The position numbers were made by a program, and so were the translations under genes. From NCBI GenBank assembly GCA_037954325.1, contig JBBMNZ010000026.1:2764501-2828500 (forward strand): DNA of 64,000 nucleotides, in the 5' to 3' direction. Of the stretch, positions 10,590 through 20,594 are shown one piece after another. Numbering within the stretch: the stretch's first letter is position 1; the number at the start of each line of letters is the position of its first letter. The notes under the pieces are model-generated. The model searched no databases, was not told the DNA's origin, and saw only the letters and a program-made list of their open reading frames with translations. The stretch is from Fistularia commersonii. Its lineage: Eukaryota > Chordata > Actinopteri > Syngnathiformes > Fistulariidae.

Positions 10590-12189
10590 GTTTCCACCAA
10601 ACCTTGTTTGGTGTTTTGGATAAAAGGGCGAACCCCATGTATCGCTGAGACTTTCCATTTTCTGACAGGCTTTTAATCAAGAGTGGATGAAATCTGTCTG
10701 TTTGCCTCTCCAGCAGATTTAACTGTCCACGCAGGTGAGACCGAACAAGACTTCGGTGGAATTCAGCCGGTCGGGCTTTCCGAGGCGGGCGTCCTCTCCC
10801 GCGTCAGGTGCGAGGAAAGACATCCATGTAAGTCACTCATTCATTCACTCACTGTTTGCTTATCCTGCAGTCGGGGATAAATAGAACCGTCACTCCATCG
10901 TTCGCGCCGATCACCCTCTCATTTAAATATCCGGACGATTCAGGAGCTCCGTGAACCTCCTGCATGTGTTCGGACGGCGGAGGAACCCCGCGCAGAAGGG
11001 CCTCTGGTTGGAAAATATAAATTAAACAGCGCTTTAGCTATATTATTCTCATAATAACCCATAGGAATACTAATGTTTATACTGTGCGCGATAATAACAA
11101 TAGTCATTCTGACACCAGGACCGACAGGAGATGCATGAGATCTTTCACCGACCAAAAAATACCCCCAAAAAACCCAACATACGCGCCGAAATAAAATCAC
11201 CTTTATTGTCCGACAGAGCAAGCTTTTACCATCATTCACAAAATTAGCAAGATGTAATTGAAAATGTATTTCTTCCTCTTTTATGATAATCCTTAAAAAA
11301 AAAAAAAAACAGTGATTAGTCCATCTGATCCATATTAGTGAACAATGGTAGATTTTTTGAAAAAGGAAAAAAAAAAGGAAATATGCTCATGTTTGGTGGA
11401 AGGTGTCTTGGCATCTTATGTGCATACGTATTTCATTAGTTCACACAGATGCTCGCAGTATAATCTCCCAGAGCATTTTACTGGCATATCTTTATAGCCT
11501 ACACTACAGTTTTTCGAAGAGGCGGAGGGGCATTTCCACAATCACCTAGGGCGCATTGATGGACTCCTGCAGCGTCATGACAACAACACGGCTGACGCAG
11601 ATATGTCGCGGGATGTGTTCTGCCCGGAAAGGTCCGTCGGACCACATGGAACGCCACGGGGGGGGGGGAACATGTGACGTCACTGACGTCATGTTATTGT
11701 CGCCAGCGGGCGGTCGGCGAGGTCCCGCCGTCGGACCCCGAAACAGATGATTTGATGGATCCGAACGAGTCGTAGGAAGCGGAGAAAAACACCCGATTTA
11801 CTCGAAAGGTCTGTTCTTCGGCTGGAAGGAACAGATGCGACCGTGACGACCCGGGCGTCGTTCTTTCTTTCTTTAGCTTACGCCGCTTTTTCCTGCATCG
11901 GAGGTTTCCCGGGGAGACGATCCCGGAAGCGGGGTTCGCTTTGGATTCATCACAAGGCCACATGTAGCAGGTGTGAAGGCCACAACGGCATCATGGTGGC
12001 CCTCAATGGGCCACGTGTTATGGCAACAGTGTAAATGTAACCAAATGTAACCAAATGCAATGTCAAATAAATGTAATTACGCTTTCTTGTTAATTAATTT
12101 AATGTATTACTCATTCGAATTCATGCATTCCCATCATTCTTTGTACGGCCATCATCTTAGAATTGTGGGAAATGTAGTTTATGATCAAT
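10590..12189. other. intergenic, nothing firmly recognised
   Basis: A SINE-like patch (TTCATTCACTCACTGTTTGC TTATCCTGCAG) lies at 10845-10880. The DNA at 11640-11960 is CpG-rich. No gene supported. Confidence 0.4.
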
Positions 12190-12434
12190 GCATCAAAAAA
12201 AAAATAAAGGGAAGACTAAAAGAATACATCCTGGATCTGAATGAATGAAATATTCTTATTAAGTAATTTGTTCTTTACATAGTTGAATGTGTAAAACACG
12301 CAAAAATGATCAATGGAAATGAAATGTATCGACCTATGGAGGTCCCGATTTGGAGTCACACCAACGGTGATGTGATGTCCTTCTAATAAGTCAAATTGAA
12401 TCAAATGTTCCCTTTAGTTTTTGGAGCAGTGTAT
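12190..12434 (-). mobile_element. Tc1-type MITE, decayed copy
   Basis: TCAAAAAAAAAATAAAGGGA, CATCCTGGATCTGAATGAAT, TACATAGTTGAATGTG and GACCTATGGAGGTC, ending GGAGCAGTGTA. Shorter than the sister copies through internal deletion. Confidence 0.7.
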
Positions 12435-12479
12435 TTTAAGACAATCAGATCTTTTAAGACGTTGATAAAGTTTGATAAA

Positions 12480-13080
12480 GACATATCAAGATGGCGGCCC
12501 TTTTCTGCGTCCACACTGTATGTTTTTTTTTACGTTTTTGCTTTCGTCCCGTTTTCCCTTTTTGCATATGTGCTCTTTATACTCTGTAGTTTGTTTAATG
12601 TGCACTCTATTTTTATTTTGTTCATTTCATCTCACTGTGCGAAAGTCTTCTCGATTCACCCTCTCACCCACAAGTCATACAGAGACAACAACTATTAACA
12701 CTGTCCCTGCAACCTGCAAAAAAAAATAAAAAGAAATTGCATTTATTCTTTAATTTATCTGTAAACACTTCACATTCTATACATGTGCACTTCTGCTTTT
12801 TGCAATTCTGATTAGATGCTAACTGCGTTTCCTTACATGTGTAACGACGAAAATGTAATCTAAGCGATATGGAGACAGACGGCCATTCACCCCTCACACG
12901 TCTTATCAATAGATATATCAACAAAAATTCAAGATGTCGGTGTGCGTCGACGTGTTTTTCTCTAGTTTTTTGCATTTTTTGCGCTCATCCCGTTGCGTAG
13001 ACTGTATCCAGGTACGCTTTCGCTGTTAATGTGCACTCCATTTTTATGTTCGTTTCACGTCTTCTCGGTTCCTCTGTACA
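12480..13080 (+). repeat. two diverged copies of a short LINE-derived retroposon
   Basis: Heads TCAAGATGGCGGCCC at 12486 and ATTCAAGATGTCGGTG at 12928 are followed by the TTTTTGC...TCCCGTT...TGTGCACTC(T/C)ATTTTTAT core. They are older relatives of the three copies at 13645-14482. Confidence 0.55.
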
Positions 13081-13644
13081 TACAACCATTCACCCTCTCA
13101 TCCGCCCTTCATATAGAGTAAACAACCATTCACACACACCATAAGGAGACGTCCATCAGATGGAGAAGCGCGATTCGTGACTTTAGAGATGGCGTCTCCA
13201 CCGCTCTAGAGTTTAGTGGCGGCAAACTTTACACCTGTGCATCCGGCGCCTTGCATTGCATTTGAAAAACCCATTCGGCTAATCTGAAGGCCACGTGAAG
13301 TTCGGAGATCTGCTGCCATTGACCGCGCAGAAAGTTGGCGACGCCTCAGCATCCGCCGACTACGCTCCGTCGGATTACACTTTGAAGCCGGGTTCCCGTC
13401 GTTCCCGAACACGTCCGTGTTCTTCAAATAAAGCCGACGGCCTGTGGGATATTTAGGAGCGAAGAAATTTCTCGACCGGATTCCTGTTACAGTTCCACGT
13501 TGGAATTCACCGAGGTCCCGGGAGCGGCCCAATTCCTTTACAAATGTTTGTAAAAAAAAAAAAAAACAGTCTGCATGCTTGGGTGCTTGATTTTCTACAC
13601 CTGTGGCCAGTGAAGTGATTGGAACACCTGATTCCCATTATTAG
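13080..13644. other. intergenic with a short 40-bp-type array, otherwise unassigned
   Basis: 13078-13140 holds CAACCATTCACCCTCTCATC type units. 13140-13540 is CpG-rich unique-looking DNA without recognised function. An A-run lies at 13550-13566. Confidence 0.45.
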
Positions 13645-14482
13645 AATTCAAGATGTCGACGCGAGCGGCCCCTCGCTCTTCGTGTTTTCGGCTAGTTTTT
13701 TTGCGTTTTTTTTGTCCCGGGCCCGTTTGTTTGTTTACTGTGCACTTTTGCTGTTGATGTCTATTTTTATTTTGGCAATCTCCTGTCACTGTAGGAAAGT
13801 GAGAAAATCTTCTTGATTCCTCTGTGCGTCTGGTACATGTGGAGAAATTGACAAAAAAAAAAAAAAAAAAAGCGACTTTGACTTTGACTTTGACATACAA
13901 CCGTTCACCTTCTCATCCACCCGTCATATAAAAACATACGTCAAACAGATTCAAGATGGCGACGCGTGCAGAAGCGGCAACCCGAAACGTATGATGTTTC
14001 GTGCTTTTTTTTTTTTTTTTTGCGTTTTTCACACTTGTCCCGTTTGTTTGTTTATTGCGCGCTTTTGCTGTTAATGTGCACACCAGTTTTATTTTGGTAA
14101 TCTCATATCACCGTAGGAAAATGAGAAAAGTCTTCTTGATTCCTTTGTATGTCTGGTACATGTGGAGAAATTGACAAAAAAAAAAAAAAAAGCTGACTTT
14201 GACATACAACCGTTCACCGTCTCCTCCACAAATCATGTAAAAACATATGTCAAACAGATTCAAGATGGCGGCGCGTGCAGAAGCAGCGGCCACTCGTTCT
14301 TCCAAACGTATGGTGTTTTGTGCAAGTCTTTTGCGTTTTTTGGCATTTTTCGTGTTCATCCTGTTTTTTCTTTTTTTTATTGCGCACTTTACTTTTAATT
14401 TTCATTTTGTTAATATCATGTCCAAAGAGAGAAACGGCTTCTCGAAATCGACAATAAAGCTGACGTTGACTTTAACTTTAAC
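13645..14482 (+). repeat. three head-to-tail copies of a ~250-bp LINE-derived retroposon
   Basis: Heads ATTCAAGATG(T/G)CG(A/G)CGCG at 13647, 13949 and 14259; tails GAGAAATTGAC, A-run, GC(T)GACTTTGACTTTGAC at 13845-13894, 14165-14206 and 14440-14482. Spacers are ~45-bp units (CATACAACCGTTCACCTTCT CATCC). Each has a LINE-like 5' head and 3' tail but no coding centre. Confidence 0.7.
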
Positions 14483-14522
14483 ATACAACCGTTCACCTTC
14501 TCATGCATACGTCATATAGAGC

Positions 14523-14900
14523 AGTGGTCCCCAACTCCCGTGGATCAGTTGGTACCGGGCCACCAAAGAAATAATCAATTATCTTTAAATAATCAAAAAT
14601 CTTTTATTGTGAAAAAAATGGCCGTAATCTCTCGGTCACTTGGGCGCCAAAACTGTTACCCACAAGCTAGCAAAATGAGTAAAAAGCAGACGTAGGACTG
14701 AAAGAAGAGCCTACAACTTCCAAGAAAAATAAAGATTTTAACAGACTAAACCAGGAGTTCGACTTGAAATGTGACAGGTGATTCCCGCAGACCGAGCCGC
14801 TCTGCATAAGATGCAGCGATCAGACAATGAAGCCTTCATTATACTCATGTTATGTTGTTGGCGCGATGTTGCTAATAAATGCTGCTAATAAAGTTGCATA
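14523..14900 (+). mobile_element. hAT-Charlie-like element, 5' terminus
   Basis: CAGTGGTCCCCAACTCCCGT is the terminal repeat typical of Charlie-type hAT elements, followed by GATCAGTTGGTACCGGGCC. No matching right end was found, so the right border is approximate. Confidence 0.6.
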
Positions 14901-15366
14901 CGAGTACACAATGGATTCACGTTTATCATTATAGTCGCGATCAAAGAATCTACGTGTACCCCCAAGGTCGGCGTAAAGGCTTCTCGTCGGTCTCGGTTGC
15001 TGTAAGGTGGACGCGCTCAGCGCCGCTCTTGTGCACACAAATTTTGCGAGATTCACAATTTGGTGTTTGCCTCTGACGGCTGCGAGCGGAGGTGGTGTGA
15101 GGCGTACGCACGAGCGTAAACTGTCCTTTGCCAGGGTCGTAGGGTTAACACCTATTTTGGTGGGGGGTTGGGGGTCCGGGGTCGGGGGAGGATCGGTCAC
15201 GTGACCAGAGAAGGCTCGGTAAACAAGACCACCCAGGCGGTCAAAGGAGAACAGACGTGTAATTGTGATCCTTTCCCGACGCAGAGCAGGGTGACCCCCC
15301 ACTTTCATCCGCCCCATAATTATGTGACTTTTAGGGGGGGGGGTGGATTTGTCTGGACGTCCCCAG

Positions 15367-15420
<54 letters not shown>

Positions 15421-15609
15421 TCCTGGATGGTGAGTGCCTGGTGAGTGTGACATCTTAGGTTACACTTTGGTGAAATAATAATAATGGTAATAATAATGAT
15501 AATCTAACATGAAGCCTCATGTTATGTTAAATAGTTGATAGCTTTCTACATTGAATCGCCATAAAAATCTAAGATTTGTGCCCCTTTTAAGCATTAGATT
15601 ATTTATATA
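14901..15609. other. intergenic; GC-rich patch with Gli site and a long (CA)n
   Basis: 14940-15350 is GC-rich and unassigned and contains the exact Gli site at 15227. (CA)n occupies 15368-15417. No exon seen. Confidence 0.5.
15227..15235 (+). promoter_or_regulatory. Gli transcription factor site, exact consensus (distal)
   Basis: GACCACCCA, a perfect 9-base Gli match, about 2.65 kb upstream of the ptch1 ATG in a non-repetitive GC-rich patch. With the 17209 site this makes two perfect upstream matches; about 0.5 would be expected by chance in the whole window on both strands. Confidence 0.5.
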
Positions 15610-15890
15610 TACAGGACTGTCTCAAAAAATTTGAATATTCTTAATCTTCTGTAATTCAATTACAAAAACAAAAATGTCCTACATTCTGGATTCATTACAA
15701 ATCAACTGAAATATCGCAAGCCTTTTATTATGTTATTTTTGCTGGTTACGGCTTACATCTTAAGAAAAGTCAACAATCCTATCTCAAAATATTAGAATAT
15801 CATGAAAAAGATTTTTTTTTTTTTTTTAATTGCATTAAAGAAGATAAAGAACTTTATCATAATATTCTAATTTTCTGAGACAGTCCTGTA
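15610..15890. mobile_element. palindromic MITE (TACAGGACTGTCTCA...), Tc/mariner-like
   Basis: Long inverted termini: TACAGGACTGTCTCAAAAAA and CTGAGACAGTCCTGTA, with subterminal GATAAAGAACTTTATCATAA. TA-rich insertion site. Copies at 25239, 37392 and 60132. Superfamily is inferred from TA target and length. Confidence 0.8.
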
Positions 15891-15899
15891 TATATTGTA

Positions 15900-16570
15900 T
15901 TCAGTTTTATCTACATATTGAGAAAAGGGAGAAACCATTTGGATACCGATTTCATTTTTACTCCCCACATCATCTGATAACATTCACCGTACAAGCTACT
16001 TTTATTTCTTTTTAGGTTTTTATATTTTATATTCTATTGCACATGTTCTCTTCAATCATTTGTACCTATATCCCCCATTTGCACTGTATAGTTTGTAAAT
16101 ATTATATTTTATTTGTTATATTTGTGTTGCTGTTGTGTCCAACAATGTATGTCTTTGTCCATTTTATTGCCATTTTGACACCACAGATGAAAACTACAGA
16201 TGAAAAATAGCCTCTTTTTTAGGGCTTTTTTACTCACGTTTTATTCATTTGTTTTATGAAATTGCATTGTCCCCTTTTGATATAAACTAATTTAATTTAA
16301 TTTATATTATTATAATTTACACATGTCTCTATACTGTAATACGGCTGTGACAATTGAACCCTTTACTTGCTAAGTGTCCTTGCGTTTGGGTCAGAAACAC
16401 CTTCCCTAAACATGACAGCTGTCTATTAATTTATGGATGTTTTTGCTATCTTCTGTCTATTTATACTTATTTTTCACAGATCTGTCATTCCGCGGCGACG
16501 CAAGAATTTCCTCTATGGGGATCAATAAAGTTTATTCCATTACATTATATGACAGTTTAGCATACGCTTT
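15900..16570 (+). mobile_element. LINE 3' UTR/tail remnants
   Basis: 15900-16310 is a T-rich 3'-UTR-like stretch ending GATATAAACTAATTTAATTT. 16400-16560 ends with AATTTCCTCTATGGGGATCA ATAAAGTTTATT, the plus-strand form of the GGGATCAATAAAGT tail. Confidence 0.5.
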
Positions 16571-16656
16571 TAAGAATAAGAATAAGAATAAGAATAAGAA
16601 TAAGAATAAGAATAAGAATAAGAATAAGAATAAGAATAAGAATAAGAATAAGAATA
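16571..16656. repeat. (AAGAAT)n microsatellite
   Basis: About 14 copies of the hexamer AAGAAT, at the tail of a LINE fragment on each side. Confidence 0.95.
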
Positions 16657-16930
16657 ACTTAATTAATCCGAAGGAAATTGTGCCAGAGTTTCAAGTAAAA
16701 CATAACAATAATAAACAATAGTAGGAAGGAGGGAGAATAAGAAATACAAATAAAACCACAAAGTGTAAAAGTCAAGGCTATAAAGTATTTTAAGGTCTTA
16801 AAAAGTACAAAGATTTGAATATTCCCTCCGGCTGAAGGAAGAGGAATTAAAAAGTCTGATCGCCTCAGGTAGGAAAGACCTCCTGTGGCGAGGTTTATCC
16901 AAAGCGACTTACAAAATTCAAATAACCAAA
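16645..16930 (-). mobile_element. LINE 3' end (CR1/L2/Rex-like)
   Basis: Reverse of the fragment at 36825-37085: AATCCGAAGGAAATTGTGCC, TACAAAGATTTGAATATTCC, GGAAGAGGAATTAAAAAGTC, CAGGTAGGAAAGACCTCCTG. The coding part equals RRSFLPEAI-type peptide on the minus strand. The (AAGAAT) tract is its tail. Followed by an AGCGACTTACAAAATTC retroposon piece. Confidence 0.65.
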
Positions 16931-17199
16931 GATCCATAGCACCAGCAGTCGTTATTCAGAAGTCACCACTCTACCAAATCTCAGAATGAGAAAGTGGGTC
17001 ACCCTGAGCAATTAACCCCCCTACCCCATTACGCATGCGCAGTCCGCACATGTTAGAAAACAGAGGTTTATAGGGGGGCCTGTGCAGAGCAGAAGACCCC
17101 CCCCTCAAAAAAAAAAAAAAAAATCTTTAAAACTCCCGGATGCAACAAGCGGATTTGTCCCCCCCTCCCGGCTGCAGGGGGGGTGCAGATATGACCCCC
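16931..17199. other. unassigned DNA before the promoter, with C- and A-runs
   Basis: Contains runs of C (17095-17105, 17160-17166) and an A17 run at 17108. No named element. Confidence 0.4.
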
Positions 17200-17653
17200 C
17201 CCCAAGCCTGGGTGGTCCCCCTACTTTACTGAGCTGTTGCTAAGCAGCTAATAATAGTCGTGTTTGCTGAGTAATTTTTGCCCTTCTGGAACCAATCACA
17301 AGCGAGGAAAGCCCGCGGTGTGACGGACAGCCAGCCCCCGGGGGCGGGATCTCCACACTTTTTTTTTTTTTTTTTTTCCCTTCTTCTTCTTCTTCTCCTA
17401 CTTCTTCTTCTTCTCTCCTCCTCCTCCGTGCAACCCCTCCTCCTGCCTCCAAACGGAGCGAGGTCTTTTTCTCCCCGTCTATTGAACCCCAGCGCGGCCC
17501 AGGGGAAGAGCGCTCAGACCCCCCTCCGCCTCCACCTCCAGCATGCCACGACCCCGGAGCCCTGCAGCCCGACGAGCCGCCGTGCGCGGGGACCCCGCCT
17601 GCTGAACCCACCTCTCTTTATTCCCATTTTTCCCTCCTCCTTTTTTTTTTCAT

Positions 17654-17691
<38 letters not shown>

Positions 17692-17887
17692 ATCCTCCCG
17701 GAGAGACGGAGCGAGCGCGGCGTCCCGGATCGCGAAATGTTGGGATGGGAGGCGCAGACTTTGACTCGCCGCCTCCTGCAGCAGCATGAAGCCCCGGAGA
17801 TCTCCCGCAGCCTGCCTTCCGCCACACGCCTTCGCGGGGAAACCATAGACTGGGACACGGTCAGCTCCTCCTCGCCGTCCCCGCAAC
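17200..17887 (+). promoter_or_regulatory. ptch1: ptch1 proximal promoter and 5' leader (CpG-rich)
   Basis: GC- and CpG-rich DNA just before the start codon, in contrast to the AT-rich DNA on the left. Seen: Gli consensus at 17209-17217, CCAAT at 17292-17296, a GC box (GGGGGCGGGA) at 17340-17349, then pyrimidine and poly-T tracts (17360-17378 and 17638-17689) and a second GC-rich block. The transcription start cannot be fixed from sequence. No TATA box stands out, as expected for a CpG-island promoter. Confidence 0.7.
17209..17217 (-). promoter_or_regulatory. Gli transcription factor site, exact consensus
   Basis: TGGGTGGTC on + strand is the exact complement of the Gli consensus GACCACCCA. 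It lies 671 bp before the ptch1 ATG at the edge of the CpG-rich promoter. ptch1 is a classical direct target of Gli proteins, giving negative feedback on Hedgehog signalling, and mammalian PTCH1 promoters carry the same motif. Confidence 0.75.
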
Positions 17888-17904
17888 ATGGCCTCGGCCG
17901 CTAG
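17737..17904 (+). promoter_or_regulatory. upstream ORF overlapping the ptch1 start codon
   Basis: ATG at 17737 (G at -3) opens a 55-codon frame that stops at 17902-17904, past the ptch1 ATG at 17888 and in another frame. A second, 20-codon upstream ORF runs from 17786 to 17848. If transcription starts upstream of 17737, ribosomes using the first ATG would bypass the main start. No coding similarity was recognised, so these are treated as possible translational control elements, not genes. Confidence 0.45.
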
Positions 17905-18058
17905 TGCGCCCTCCGCGCCGGGGCTCGGAGCCCCCGGTCGGCCGGGGGTGACGCGGAGGAGCCGGGGGGACTCGACCCGCGGCTCGCCGCCGGATTTGGA
18001 GTATCTGCAGCGGCCGAGCTACTGCGACGCGGGTTTCGCTTTGGAGCAGATCTCCCAG
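17888..18058 (+). CDS. ptch1: ptch1 exon 1: start codon and N-terminal cytoplasmic tail (residues 1-57)
   Basis: ATG at 17888 sits in a strong Kozak context (A at -3, G at +4) and begins MASA, as in human PTCH1. The conserved end is RPSYCDAGFALEQISQ, followed by the donor CAG|GTGCTT; phase 0. The middle is a poorly conserved Gly/Pro/Arg-rich stretch about ten residues shorter than the human one. The exon is very GC-rich and is followed by a GC-rich minisatellite in intron 1. Alternative first exons exist in mammalian PTCH1; I did not find one here, but could not exclude one. Confidence 0.96.
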
Positions 18059-20167
18059 GTGCTTTTTTTTTAGTAGTATTCCGTGTGTGTGTGTGTCTGT
18101 GAGCGTGTGTGTTTGCACCCCCCCCCCCCTCCACATCTCATTGTGTTCGCGGTCCGAGAAGTGGACGGACTCCGTCCCGCGGCTGCTAGGTAACCGTGCG
18201 GAGGGGGAGGAGGAGGGGGAGCCGGCCGGAGGGAGCCCGGGCAGCCCCGCTCCGATCCCCGGGCAGCGACGCTCCGATCCCCCGGCTGCCTCGCTCGTAT
18301 CCCCCGGGTAACCTAGCTCCGCTCCCCAGGTTGCCTCCCTCCGCTCCCCCGGCTGCCTCGCTCCGATCCCCGGGTAACCCAGCTCCGCTCCCCCGGCTGC
18401 CTCGCTCCGCTTCCCCCGGTTGCCTCGCTCCGCTTCCCCCGGTTGCCTCGCTCCGCTTCCCCCGGTTGCCTCGCTCCGCTTCCCCCGGTTGCCTCGCTCC
18501 GCTCCCCCGGCTGCCTCGCTCCGATCCCCCGGTTGCCTTGCTCCGCTTCCCCCGGCTGCCTCGCTCCGATCCCCCGGCTGCCTCGCCCCGCTCCCCCGGC
18601 TGCCTCGCTCATCCACCCCGGTGGTCGGACGCCGATGCGCGGAGAGGAGGCGTCCGGCTGCGGTGAGCCTCCGCGCCGCGTAACGGTCTCCGCCGCCCCG
18701 GTAGGACTACATGCATCCCTCCTACTCTCTCTTAGTCCCTCTCCCTGTCGTGCACCTGGCGCGTACACGTAGGAAGTTGTCAAAGGGTCTCAGACCCGAG
18801 TGAAGGGATCCATGTATCTGCAGCTCTTCTTCCGATCACAAACACTGTACCACCTCCTTGCAGGCTGCAGGACCGGTGTGTGTGCATGCGTATGTGCGTG
18901 CATGTGCGTGACCCCCCTCTCTTAACTGGCCCGATGGAGCTCAACCATCCAGGGTCATGCATGCGTCAAGTGTGTGTGTGAGTGTGTTGGGGGTGTTCCT
19001 ATCTGACAGCTATCTCCTGTCCGTGCTGGAGGTCCAGCTGCAGAGGCTTTGCTCCCCCCTCTCTCTCCCTCTCTGCTGTCAAGTCCCTTCTGGTTCAGCA
19101 TCTCCTCGCTCCCATCTGGAGCGCCGGGATGACGGTGATTCCCGATGGCCTCCCGCCGGCACGTGCGCGGATGCGGACCCCGTATCGTCTTCGAACCCCT
19201 TTCCTCCATTCGGTCTCGACGTCGTATCCTTCAATGACCGAAATCCCAACGAACCCCCCCCTGTGTTTTCCCCGCCGTTCCCACCCCAGCTGCGGATTTC
19301 CAGGTGAGGGTTGTATTTCGGGCCTTCTGACGCCCCCCGACTTTCCCCCCGGGGGCCTGTGGTGTCGTTGCAGGGGAAGGCGACCGGCAGGAGAGCGCCT
19401 CTGTGGCTCCGAGCAAAGTTCCAGAGACTCTTATTCAGGCTGGGCTGCTACATTCAGAAGAACTGCGGAAAGTTCCTGGTCGTGGGCCTCATGATCTTCG
19501 GAGCGTTCGCCGTGGGCCTGCGGGCGGCCAACTTGGAGACGGACGTGGAGAAACTCTGGGTGGAAGGTAAGGCCCGCCCGCCACTGGCTGCTCTGGAGGG
19601 GTGTATTTATCTGGTCAGCGTGTGTGTGTGTGTGTGTGTGTGCGCGGGGTCGAGATGATTGCACATCCTGACGGGTCGGACCTTCGGCTCGGCCAAACAA
19701 ACCCGCCGGATTGTTTGTTGTTTATAAATAATCTTATTTATTCGCAACTCCGGATTAATCCGGCCCGACTATAATTACGCCAAGTTCATAAGCAGCTTTT
19801 GGAGTGGAGATTTTTTTTTTTTCTGTCTTTTTTTTTTTTTTTTTTTTAAGCCAAAGCCGCCATTTTGTGAGAATGTGCGTGTGTGTGTGTGTAAAGTGTG
19901 TGTCCGCCTGCCCCCAGCAGTTGACTGCTCGCAGACTCTGTGTGTGTGTGTGGTCCGGGTTTTTTTGGACAGCTCTCAACTTTCCAGAGAGATTTGTCTC
20001 CGGCTGCAGAGAGAAAGAGAGAGAGAGAAGAGAAAATCAGAGGGAGGACAGGAACTTATTTGTGAGGCCGATCAGCCGCTCGCTCCTTCTCTCTTTTATT
20101 TCCCTTTTTTTTCCCCCCTTTTCTTTTATTCCTTTTAGACGAAATGAATTTTTCAAGGGAGAAAGGA

Positions 20168-20203
<36 letters not shown>

Positions 20204-20551
20204 GGTGGTGCTTGGATGGTGGAGGGGGGGGGGGGGGTGGAGATCTTTTTTTTTTTTTCTTTTTTTTCCTCCTCCTTCCCCTTTGATCTGCATTCCAGCA
20301 CTTGGGGCTAGAGTAGGCTGGCGTAGTCATGAATGGAGAGGTGGAGTTTTGTTTTTTTTCTCGCCGAAGCAATGAAAATACACGGGAGGAATTCGTACGT
20401 ACGTGTGTGTATTTGCGGATATATAGCCGTCACGTTTGCACGGCGACAGAGCGGTTTGATATTCCCTCCCTCGGCAGGACACGCGGGTAACGCGATCGGA
20501 TATTAAAACAGACGTATAACATGCCACATCCTCTCTTTTGGAGGGGTCCCC

Positions 20552-20594
<43 letters not shown>

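Noticed and set aside
17278..17904. 208-codon frame across the ptch1 promoter
   Set aside because: Composed of poly-Phe, poly-Leu and poly-Ser from T and CTT runs; retained only as a uORF note for its last 55 codons.
17861..18783. Long frames on both strands around 17861-18783 (up to 251 codons)
   Set aside because: They arise from a 23-bp minisatellite, which keeps all frames open; peptides are simple repeats (SGARQPGERSEA type) and overlap ptch1 exon 1 in the wrong frame.
19804..20372. Frames of 81-160 codons in TG/T-rich DNA of intron 2
   Set aside because: Translations of microsatellites (CVCVCV, THTHTH, FFFFF). The same applies to frames at 3256, 14850, 23341, 26643, 27682, 46594-47217 (apart from exon 6), 51256-52160 and 58650-59137.
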